From positions 1 to 64,000 of the forward strand of contig JAAEPW010000839.1 of the NCBI GenBank assembly GCA_024232355.1: DNA of 64,000 nt, read 5' to 3'. The DNA is from Chloroflexota bacterium (lineage in GTDB: Bacteria; Chloroflexota; Anaerolineae; B4-G1). Of the stretch, positions 22,020 to 29,922 are shown piece by piece (position 1 is the stretch's first letter; every line of letters begins with the position of its first letter). Made by a program: the position numbers and the translations under genes. The notes under the pieces were generated by a model that saw only the letters and a list, made by a program, of their open reading frames with translations, ran no database searches and was not told the DNA's origin.

Positions 22020-25000
22020 ATGATTGAAAAAGAGTTTGACTTTCTTGACCACATTCCGATGGGCATGTTTGTCCTGCAAGAAGATTTCACCGTTCTCTTT
22101 TGGAACAGTTGCATCGAAGATTGGACAAGGATATCCCGGAGCCAATTAATCGGCAAGGACATTGGGACACTTTTTCCACACCTGCGCGAACCCAGATACA
22201 CAGGTCGCCTGGGGAGCATATTCGAAGGCGGACCCCCGGTCATCTTTTCCTCCCAACTCCACAAGTATGTCATACCTGCGCCTTTACGGGATGGACAGCT
22301 GCGCGTCCAGCACACGACGGTTACCCCTGTGCCCGCGCCGGACGGAGCAGCTTTTTACGCGCTCTTTGCTATTCAGGATATTACAGAGTTGACACACCGC
22401 ATCCGAGAATACCGCGCTATGCGCGATCAAGCACTGGAAGAAACCAAAGAGCGCAGACAAGCCGAGGTGGCACTACAGAAACAAACACACGCGCTGCGGG
22501 AGAGCGAGAGACGGTTTCACACCCTGGCCAAAATGTCGCCGGTTGGAATATTTCGTACAGATGCTGAGGGACGCTATCTCTACGTCAACGAGCACTGGTG
22601 TGAGATTACGGGCCTGGTGCTGGAGGATGTACAAGGAAAGGTTTGTTGGGCGCAAGGCGTACACCCTGATGATAGCGAGCGCGTCGCCGAGGAGTGGCGA
22701 CAGGTTGCTAGAGAGAGCTTGGCGGTTAAATCAGAATATCGCTTTCAACGTCCTGATGGAGTGGTCAATTGGGTGTTCGGTCAAACGGTAATCGAGAAAG
22801 GAGTATCGGGAGAGATCACAAGTTACGTTGGAACAATCACCGACATTACCGAGCGCAAGTGGGCAGAGGATGCTTTGCGAGAGAGTGAGGCTCGTTACAA
22901 AACCCTGTTCGATAATGCCGGTGATGCCATATTTATCTACGATCTGGAGGGATACTTTTTAGGAGTAAACCAGGTAGCTTGCAATCGCCTGAGATATAGC
23001 CGGGAAGAACTGTTGCAAATGACGGCGATGGACATAGGTTCGCCCGAGTACACCACATTGATGCCGGAGCGTTTGGAGCAGTTGCGCCAGCGCGGCCAAA
23101 CCTTTTACGAAACGGTACACATGCGCCAGGATGGCACATTCGTCCCAGTTGAACTGAACAGCCGCATCATCGAATATCGTGGCATACCGGCCGTGCTCAG
23201 CGTTGCCCGCGATATCACCGAGCGCAAGCGGGCACAAGAGGCACTGTACAAAGCTCACGACGAGCTAGAAACGCGGGTTCAGGAACGAACCCGAGAGCTG
23301 GCGTTGGCAAACAAAGCGTTGCGGGCCGAAATCGACGTGCGCGAGCGGGCCGAGGTGGAACTAGAACAACGTGCTGCCCAGTTGGTGCTCCTCAACGACA
23401 TCGGCGGCAAGATCGCCGCCGTGATGGATCTGGACAGTGTACTGGATAGAGCCGCCCGCCTGGTGCAAGAGAGCTTTGGCTATCATCACGTGGCACTCTT
23501 TACCGTGGACCGCGAGCAAGACGAGTTGGTGATGCGAACCCGAGCCGGTTCTTTCGTTTCCCTTTTTCCTCCCGAACACCGGCTAAAGCTAGGTCAAGGC
23601 ATGGTTGGCTGGGCAGGTTTGCACGGTGAGAAAATGTTGACCAACGATGTGAACGCCGATCCGCATTACGTCAATCTGTACCCAGGTGTTGTGCCGACTC
23701 AATCTGAATTGAGCGTGCCTATCCGCGTGGGTGAAGAGATTGTGGGTGTGCTTGATGTCCAGAGTCCTCAAACGGACGCCTTTGACGAGGGTGATGTGCG
23801 GATGATGGAAACCCTGGCCGATCAGATTGCCATCGCGATCGAGAATGCGCGGTTGTACGACGCCGTTCAACGCGAGTTAACCGAACGCAAACGGGCAGAA
23901 GAGACCTTGCGGGAATATGCATTTATCGCCAATGCCTCCAAAGAATTTATGACTCTTGTTGACCAAGATCATACATACCAAGCTGCAAATGACTCGTACT
24001 GTCAAGCCCATAACAGGCCACGGGAAGAGATCATTGGTAAGACTGTGGCCGATGTTTGGGGCCAAGAGAAATACGACACACAAATAATGGAACATATGAA
24101 CGAGTGCTTTGCAGGAAATGAAACAAATTACCAGGTCTGGTTTACGTTTGCTGCTTTGGGGTTACGCTGTCTTGATGTGACTTATTATCCCTACTATGAT
24201 GATAAAGGAACCGTCACCCACATTGTCATTGTTTCTCGAGATATCACCGAGAGCAAGCATGCGGCGGATGCGTTGCAAAAAGCACATGCACAAAATCAAC
24301 AGTTATTGGTGTCTATATCATCTATTCTAATCGGTGTGAGTTCGAGCGATCAGATCACGCATTGGAATACATCCGCCGAGGCTGCGTTCAATATGCCGGT
24401 AGCCGATACGATTGGAAAGCCGTTCCTCGAATGCGGTATCCAGTGGGATTGGGCCGAGATCACCAATCACATTGCAGATTGTCGCAACGAGAATCGCCCC
24501 ACACACTTGAATGATATTCGGTACACTCGACTCGACGGAAAGGATGGTTTCCTGGACATTACGCTCAACCCCGTCGTAGGCGATGACCCCGCGCAGCCGG
24601 GGTTTCTTTTGCTCGGAGAAGAGATTAGTAACCGCAAAGTCCTAGAGATGCAGTTGGCTCAAGCGCAAAAATTAGAGGCCATTGGCCAGTTGGCCGCAGG
24701 CATTGCCCATGAGATCAACACCCCCATTCAGTACGTGGGACACAATGCGCGCTTTGTCCAGGAAGCCTTTGCCAGCATATCCAACATACTCGACAAATAT
24801 CATTGTCTCCTAGATGCAGTCCAGAGCGGTTCTGTATCTGAGAAACTGGTAATCGAGGTGCAAAATACCGTAAACCAGGTAGATACTGCGTTTCTATCGA
24901 GAGAGATCGCTTCGGCAGCTCGACAGTCGCTGGAGGGCATAGATCGCGTGGCCGAAATTGTCCGTGCGATGCGCGGATTCTCCCATCCCGGTGTAGGGGG

Positions 25001-25490
25001 AAAAGCGCTCACCGACATCAACGATACGATCAAGGGCGCAGTTACGGTGACTCGCAACGAATGGAAACACATCGCCCAAGTGGAAATGGATTTCGATTTC
25101 AGTCTGCCACTAGTGCCGTGTATTCCAGGCGAATTCAGCCAGGTAGTTGTTAACGTAATCATCAACGCTGTTCACGCTATTTCCGATGTCGTGAGTAAAG
25201 AGCCCAACACCAAGGGCACGATCTCCATTTGCACGCGCCAAGATGGTGATTGGGTCGAAATTCGTATCAGTGACACAGGTGCTGGAATTCCTGAGGAGGT
25301 GCAATCCAAAGTTTTTGATCCTTTCTTTACCACCAAAGACGTGGGCAAAGGGACCGGTCAGGGATTGTCCATTGCTCATAACGTGATTGTAGAAAAACAC
25401 AAAGGAATGATCACTCTAGAGAGTGATGTTGGCAAGGGAACAACATTTATGATTCGCTTGCCCATCAAAGAGCCAAAATTAGTTCAATAG
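22020..25490 (+). CDS. Multi-PAS/GAF sensor histidine kinase
   Basis: This is a soluble-looking 1156-residue sensor kinase with no evident membrane segment. In order: PAS near 11-125; PAS about 165-290; PAS about 300-410 (each ending in DITERK-type linkers); a charged coiled coil; GAF about 450-615; PAS about 635-755; PAS about 765-880; then a HisKA-like helix with His897 in GIAHEINTPIQYV; and a HATPase domain with N-box NVIINAVHAI, G1 DTGAGIP, F-box PFFTTK and G2 GTGQGLS. All catalytic motifs are present, so it should autophosphorylate. The HEINTPIQYV type of H-box is common in kinases that pair with stand-alone receivers. It lies 30 nt after the CheC-like gene and 10 nt before the next gene. 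The many PAS/GAF modules suggest redox, gas or small-molecule sensing, but no ligand residues can be assigned. Confidence 0.9.
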   Translation: MIEKEFDFLDHIPMGMFVLQEDFTVLFWNSCIEDWTRISRSQLIGKDIGTLFPHLREPRYTGRLGSIFEGGPPVIFSSQLHKYVIPAPLRDGQLRVQHTTVTPVPAPDGAAFYALFAIQDITELTHRIREYRAMRDQALEETKERRQAEVALQKQTHALRESERRFHTLAKMSPVGIFRTDAEGRYLYVNEHWCEITGLVLEDVQGKVCWAQGVHPDDSERVAEEWRQVARESLAVKSEYRFQRPDGVVNWVFGQTVIEKGVSGEITSYVGTITDITERKWAEDALRESEARYKTLFDNAGDAIFIYDLEGYFLGVNQVACNRLRYSREELLQMTAMDIGSPEYTTLMPERLEQLRQRGQTFYETVHMRQDGTFVPVELNSRIIEYRGIPAVLSVARDITERKRAQEALYKAHDELETRVQERTRELALANKALRAEIDVRERAEVELEQRAAQLVLLNDIGGKIAAVMDLDSVLDRAARLVQESFGYHHVALFTVDREQDELVMRTRAGSFVSLFPPEHRLKLGQGMVGWAGLHGEKMLTNDVNADPHYVNLYPGVVPTQSELSVPIRVGEEIVGVLDVQSPQTDAFDEGDVRMMETLADQIAIAIENARLYDAVQRELTERKRAEETLREYAFIANASKEFMTLVDQDHTYQAANDSYCQAHNRPREEIIGKTVADVWGQEKYDTQIMEHMNECFAGNETNYQVWFTFAALGLRCLDVTYYPYYDDKGTVTHIVIVSRDITESKHAADALQKAHAQNQQLLVSISSILIGVSSSDQITHWNTSAEAAFNMPVADTIGKPFLECGIQWDWAEITNHIADCRNENRPTHLNDIRYTRLDGKDGFLDITLNPVVGDDPAQPGFLLLGEEISNRKVLEMQLAQAQKLEAIGQLAAGIAHEINTPIQYVGHNARFVQEAFASISNILDKYHCLLDAVQSGSVSEKLVIEVQNTVNQVDTAFLSREIASAARQSLEGIDRVAEIVRAMRGFSHPGVGGKALTDINDTIKGAVTVTRNEWKHIAQVEMDFDFSLPLVPCIPGEFSQVVVNVIINAVHAISDVVSKEPNTKGTISICTRQDGDWVEIRISDTGAGIPEEVQSKVFDPFFTTKDVGKGTGQGLSIAHNVIVEKHKGMITLESDVGKGTTFMIRLPIKEPKLVQ

Positions 25491-25500
25491 GAGCAGAAAA

Positions 25501-26646
25501 ATGAAGGAAAAAATCCTCTTTGTGGATGATGAACCCAACGTGCTGGAGGGATTGCAGCGAATACTGTATAACCAGACCAAAGTGTGGGACATGACTTTTG
25601 CTAACGGCTCTGCCGAGGCCACAGAGTTGCTAGCGGAGGAGCAGTATGACGCGGCTGTACTGGATATCAAAATGCCAGAAAAGAATGGTCTGGAACTATT
25701 GGCCGATATCAAGGCCAACAGCCGAACCCAAGACATTGAGGTGGTGATGCTCACGGGGTTGCAGGATCGAAGCCTAAAACGTCAGGCCATTGAGATGGGA
25801 GCCACTGACTTGCTCAATAAGCCGGTATTGAAAGAAGATCTCGTAGCGCGCTTGAGCAGCGTGCTGCGCATGAAAGCGTATCGCGACGAATTACAAGCCC
25901 AAAACATAGTGCTGGAGCAACAGTTACTCCAAGCTCAAAAGATGGAACTTATTGGGATACTGGCCTCTGGGGTGATACACTACCTTAAAGGTATCCTCTC
26001 GGTTATTGTGATGGACAGCGACTATATTGCCCAATTCCTAACCGATAATCCCGAGGTGCGAACTAGCCTAGAGAGTATAAAGAACGCCGGACAGCATGCG
26101 GGAAAGATTCTGAGGCAGATACGCAAATTTAGCAGACAGACCAAAGCACCGCGTGAAATGTTCAACCTCAGTCCAGTCGTTGACGGAAGCCTGGATCTTT
26201 TGCGATTCTACATTCCAGAAGGGATTACGGTTGAATGGGATGGATCATTGACCGGACGTATGGTACGAGCCGATGTAAATCAGATGTATCAAATGATAAT
26301 GAATCTCTGTATCCACGCGGCCCACGCTATGGAAAGCAAAGGTGTACTCAAGATCACGCTGTCTGAGGCCGAACTGGACGCAGATTCTGTGCTATCCGGT
26401 TATAAAAATCAAGTTCGCCCTGGTTCATATGTGAGGCTAGAAATATCCGATACAGGAGTGGGAATGGATCAGGCTGCAATAGCGCAGATCTTTGAGCCTT
26501 TGTCCATCACCAATAAAGACCAAGAGGAGATCGGCCTTGGCCTGCCTGTGGCCCAGCGGATTGCAACGAGCCATAGCGGACTGATAACGATTGAAAGTGT
26601 CCCAGGTCAGGGAACCGCTTTCGTAGTATATCTACCCTGTGCTTGA
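25501..26646 (+). CDS. Receiver-histidine kinase hybrid with altered N-box
   Basis: This 381-residue protein has an N-terminal receiver (Asp9-Asp10, acceptor Asp55 in AAVLDIKMPEKNG, Lys in NKPVLKED), a short coiled coil, and a dimerisation helix with His160 in ASGVIHYLKGILSVI. The ATPase domain has DTGVGM (G1), IFEPLSITNK (F) and IGLGLPVAQRI (G2). The N-box reads NLCIHAAHAM: the second, magnesium-binding Asn is replaced by His272. Kinase activity is therefore doubtful, and the protein may act as a phosphatase or scaffold. It is the last gene of the operon, 10 nt after the large kinase, with which it probably forms a relay. Confidence 0.88.
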   Translation: MKEKILFVDDEPNVLEGLQRILYNQTKVWDMTFANGSAEATELLAEEQYDAAVLDIKMPEKNGLELLADIKANSRTQDIEVVMLTGLQDRSLKRQAIEMGATDLLNKPVLKEDLVARLSSVLRMKAYRDELQAQNIVLEQQLLQAQKMELIGILASGVIHYLKGILSVIVMDSDYIAQFLTDNPEVRTSLESIKNAGQHAGKILRQIRKFSRQTKAPREMFNLSPVVDGSLDLLRFYIPEGITVEWDGSLTGRMVRADVNQMYQMIMNLCIHAAHAMESKGVLKITLSEAELDADSVLSGYKNQVRPGSYVRLEISDTGVGMDQAAIAQIFEPLSITNKDQEEIGLGLPVAQRIATSHSGLITIESVPGQGTAFVVYLPCA

Positions 26647-26689
26647 GACAGAAGCTCGGCAGGATAAGGGCAGTGTTCAAACCGAACAA

Positions 26690-27101
26690 ATGATAATCCT
26701 ACAGCCAGAAATGATGATGATCTTGACACATTTTACACCTTTGTTCAGCAAACGGATTTGGGAGTGGGTCCGAGTACTCGTTGCAGGAGCCATCTTGGCC
26801 CCTGGGAAACGGACAGAGACATCAGCCCTATGAGTAATGGGTTTGAGTGAAGAGAAACAGTTCCAAAACTACCACCGGATTCTTAACCGGGCAAAGTGGT
26901 CCGCACTCGACGACAGTCAGATTTTGATGAGGTTGATAGTGTGTGTTTGCAGGGATGGGAATGCCATTGGTGATATGGGCAGATGAGACACTAGAACGGC
27001 GTAAGGAAAATGAGATCAAGGCCAAGGGGGTCTTTTGGGACTTGGCCAGATCGAGTCGAAAATACACCGGGTTCAACTTTGGTTTGCATGGGTTAGCATG
27101 A
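26690..27101 (+). pseudogene. Decayed IS4/IS701-type transposase (nonsense codon, frameshift, truncation)
   Basis: Reading from ATG 26690 gives a transposase-like N-terminus (LTHFTPLFSKRIWEWV, then GAILAPGKRTETSAL). It is interrupted by TGA 26831-26833, where related proteins have Arg (an apparent CGA to TGA change). The same frame continues with VMGLSEEKQFQNYHRILNRAKWS. Near 26945-26960 the homology moves to another frame, with IWADETLERRKENEIKAKG, which carries the first catalytic Asp of the DDE triad. It ends at TGA 27099. The remaining two-thirds of the gene is missing. The family is assigned from the GLSEEKQFQNYHR and DETLERR motifs. Confidence 0.8.
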
Positions 27102-27212
27102 TGGCACTAGTAGGTCACTTGACGTTAGGGTCTTTGGGATTTTGCAGGGTGAATTGATCAAAGAGGAGAGCTCTTGTATCTAGAGTGAAATCGCATAGTG
27201 AAAGGATTACAA

Positions 27213-27246
27213 AGACCTGGCAGGTTTCGGAGAACCTGCCAGGTCT
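27213..27246. repeat. Perfect 14-bp inverted repeat (AGACCTGGCAGGTT type)
   Basis: The left arm AGACCTGGCAGGTT (27213-27226) and right arm AACCTGCCAGGTCT (27233-27246) are exact reverse complements around a 6-nt loop. It sits 27 bp upstream of the TATAAT box of uvrA. Each arm also contains the imperfect palindrome CCTGGCAGG. I recognise this as a dispersed palindrome seen repeatedly between genes in Chloroflexota. It could also serve as an operator or upstream terminator. Confidence 0.8.
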
Positions 27247-27273
27247 CAACCCTCCACTTATCCACCAAGGTTG

Positions 27274-27279
27274 TATAAT
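27274..27279 (+). promoter_or_regulatory. Candidate -10 box of uvrA-like gene
   Basis: TATAAT lies 36 bp before the ATG and is preceded by TTG. No good -35 is seen at the right spacing. The leader would be about 30 nt and contains the AGGAG ribosome site. Confidence 0.45.
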
Positions 27280-27315
27280 ATATGTGCAAAAGACCACTAA
27301 AAAAGGAGCACATGT

Positions 27316-29844
27316 ATGCAAAATCAAATCCACATTAAAGGCGCGCGACTGCACAATCTCAAGAACGTCACACTGAGCATTCCCAAAAACAAGCTGATCG
27401 TCCTGACCGGGTTATCTGGATCGGGCAAGTCTACGCTGGCGTTCGACACACTGCACAAGGAGGGACAGCGGCAGTATATGGAATCGCTCGGCCTGGTCAC
27501 CGACGCTTTGCAGAAACCGCCGGTTGACAAAATCGTGGGGCTGTCTCCCTCGATCAGCGTGGGGCAGCACTTTAGCAACCGTAGTCCGCGCTCGACCGTC
27601 GGGACCGCCACCGAAGTCTACACCTACCTGCGCTTGCTCTACGCGCGGATCGGTCATCGCCGCTGCCCGGCTTGCAACGCCGACGTCCCGCCATCCTATG
27701 ACGTCGAGGCGTGGGATGATGAGATGGACAAAACGGAATCTCAAGAGATCGACTTTGACGAGACCTACCCTTGCCCAAGTTGTGGGACGCCGGCACCTGA
27801 ACTCGGCATGGCTCATTTCTCGTTCAACAAGCCCGCCGGTGCTTGCCCGACCTGCACCGGGCTGGGGACAACGTCCCAACCAAATATGGGCCAGTTGCTG
27901 GACCCGGAACAAAGCATCCTGGACGGCGGCGTGCTGACTTGGAAACAGGAGCAGACAGAGCATTACGCGTGGGTTCTGGAGAACGCGGGCAAGCACTATG
28001 GATTTCCTTTCGATCCTTCCGGACCGATCCACGCGCTCGGCCCGGCGCAACGGGACCTGCTGCTGTACGGCGTGTACGGTCCCCAATTCCGCCGCCACTA
28101 TCCCGATACCAAGCCCCCCGCATCGGTCGGGCAGGGGAATTTCGAGGGCATTATCACCAACCTGCTGCGCCGTTACGAGGAACACATCCACAACCCCGAC
28201 TACCGCGCAGACATCGAAAAGCTGCTGGTCAAGCAGACGTGTCCCGACTGTAAAGGGGAGCGCCTGCGGCCCGAAAGCCGCCAAGTGACAGTGAACGGCC
28301 AAACGATCGTGGCCACGTCACGATGGCCGCTCGCCGATTTGGCCGCCTGGCTGAACGATCTGCTCCAGGCATTGTCACCCGACAAAGCCAGCATCGCCGC
28401 GCCCATCTTGGACGATCTGTGCGAGCGCACTCAGCGGCTGGTTGACGTCGGTGTCGGCTATCTGACACTGGAACGCGGTTCCCCCACCCTCTCTGCTGGC
28501 GAAGCCCAACGGCTGCGGCTGGCCGCGCTGCTAGGTTCTGGCCTGACGGGCGTCCTGTATGTGCTTGATGAGCCCACCATCGGCTTGCACCCCCGTGACA
28601 CCGAGTTGCTCACCAACGTGCTGCGCCAACTGCGTGACCTGGGGAACACGGTGTTGGTCATCGAACACGACCTGGACATGGTACGCGCTGCCGATTATGT
28701 CATCGATATGGGGCCGGGCGCGGGGGAAAAGGGCGGGCGCGTCGTCGCCGCCGGTACACCGCAGGCTGTGATGGACTGCCCGGACTCGCTCACCGGACAG
28801 TATCTCGCGGGGCACACGTCCATCTCCATCCCCCAGCGCCGACCGGCCAATGGGAAATACTTGATTATCCAAGGCGCTCGCGAGCACAATTTGAAGGACG
28901 TCACTGTTTCGCTGCCGCTGGGGCTGTTCATCGCCGTGACCGGGGTCTCGGGATCGGGTAAATCGTCACTGGTGCTCGACACTCTCGACTGTGCCGGTCG
29001 GCAGCGTTTTTACGGCGCGGGCGGCATACCGGGCGCTCACGACGCGATCCAGGGCTGGGAGCACGTGGACAAGATCGTGACGATGGACCAAACGGCCATT
29101 GGGCGCACGCCGCGCTCCAACGCCGCGACGTATACGGGCGCGTTCACGCCGATCCGCCAGACCTTTGCCGCGACGCCCGAGGCCCACGCCCGCGATCTGA
29201 CGGCCCGCCACTTTTCGTTCAACGTGCCGGGCGGGCGCTGCGAGCGGTGCAAGGGCGCGGGGATGCTGTCCGTCAAAATGCACTTTTTGCCCGAGGCTCT
29301 GATCCGCTGCCCGACCTGCCGGGGCCGCCGTTTCAAGCAGACGGTGCTGGACGCGCGCTACCGCGGCCACAGCATCGCCGACGTGCTAGACATGACCATC
29401 GAGGAAGCACTGCCCCTGTTCCAGGACGTGTCCGCGGTCGCTGGCAGACTGTCGTTGATGGTACAGGTGGGGTTGGGATACCTGAAACTGGGTCAGCCTG
29501 CGACGACGCTCTCCGGCGGCGAGGCCCAGCGGGTCAAGTTGGCCAAGGAACTGTCCAAGGCCCGTCGCGCCAACGGCCACACCCTCTATCTGCTCGACGA
29601 GCCGACCACGGGGCTGCATGTCGCGGACGTCGCCCAGTTGCTGGCGGTGCTGCAACGCCTGGTGGACACGGGTAACACGGTGCTGGTGATCGAACATAAT
29701 CTGGACGTGATCAAAACTGCCGATTGGGTCATCGACCTGGGGCCAGAAGGGGGACAAGCTGGCGGGCAGATCGTGGCCCAGGGCACACCAGAACAGGTTG
29801 CACAAGTGAGCGCATCCTATACCGGCGCGTTCTTGTCCTTTTAG
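27316..29844 (+). CDS. Short UvrA-family ABC ATPase (class II/UvrA2-like)
   Basis: This is an 842-residue tandem ABC-type ATPase related to the damage-recognition subunit of nucleotide excision repair. Walker A motifs are GLSGSGKST and GVSGSGKSS. The signature motifs are TLSAGEAQRLRLA and TLSGGEAQRVKLA, each followed by a Walker B LDEPT. A zinc site is visible in CERCKGAG...CPTCRGRR, and a second Cys cluster in CPACN...CPSCG. The FSFNKPAGACPTC motif falls near residue 166 instead of about 260 as in canonical UvrA, so roughly 95 residues are missing where the UvrB-binding domain normally sits. That is typical of class II UvrA2-like proteins, some of which are linked to resistance to DNA-binding drugs. 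AGGAG precedes the ATG. No uvrB or uvrC gene is nearby. Confidence 0.9.
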   Translation: MQNQIHIKGARLHNLKNVTLSIPKNKLIVLTGLSGSGKSTLAFDTLHKEGQRQYMESLGLVTDALQKPPVDKIVGLSPSISVGQHFSNRSPRSTVGTATEVYTYLRLLYARIGHRRCPACNADVPPSYDVEAWDDEMDKTESQEIDFDETYPCPSCGTPAPELGMAHFSFNKPAGACPTCTGLGTTSQPNMGQLLDPEQSILDGGVLTWKQEQTEHYAWVLENAGKHYGFPFDPSGPIHALGPAQRDLLLYGVYGPQFRRHYPDTKPPASVGQGNFEGIITNLLRRYEEHIHNPDYRADIEKLLVKQTCPDCKGERLRPESRQVTVNGQTIVATSRWPLADLAAWLNDLLQALSPDKASIAAPILDDLCERTQRLVDVGVGYLTLERGSPTLSAGEAQRLRLAALLGSGLTGVLYVLDEPTIGLHPRDTELLTNVLRQLRDLGNTVLVIEHDLDMVRAADYVIDMGPGAGEKGGRVVAAGTPQAVMDCPDSLTGQYLAGHTSISIPQRRPANGKYLIIQGAREHNLKDVTVSLPLGLFIAVTGVSGSGKSSLVLDTLDCAGRQRFYGAGGIPGAHDAIQGWEHVDKIVTMDQTAIGRTPRSNAATYTGAFTPIRQTFAATPEAHARDLTARHFSFNVPGGRCERCKGAGMLSVKMHFLPEALIRCPTCRGRRFKQTVLDARYRGHSIADVLDMTIEEALPLFQDVSAVAGRLSLMVQVGLGYLKLGQPATTLSGGEAQRVKLAKELSKARRANGHTLYLLDEPTTGLHVADVAQLLAVLQRLVDTGNTVLVIEHNLDVIKTADWVIDLGPEGGQAGGQIVAQGTPEQVAQVSASYTGAFLSF

Positions 29845-29860
29845 CCGCATCTAGAAAGAA

Positions 29861-29890
29861 GAGAGGCCACCAGTGCATCGGTGGCCTCTC
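29861..29890. terminator. Bidirectional intrinsic terminator
   Basis: The 11-bp stem GAGAGGCCACC / GGTGGCCTCTC with an 8-nt loop lies between the convergent uvrA-like gene (plus) and the DUF11/PKD protein gene (minus). On the plus strand a TTTTT run follows at about 29896. On the minus strand TTCTTTC follows. Confidence 0.85.
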
Positions 29891-29922
29891 TGTACATTTT
29901 TGCCTGTCGCCCCGTGTAAAAA

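Noticed and set aside
27185..27376. 63-codon plus-strand frame across the uvrA leader
   Set aside because: It spans the palindromic repeat, the promoter and the uvrA start in another frame.
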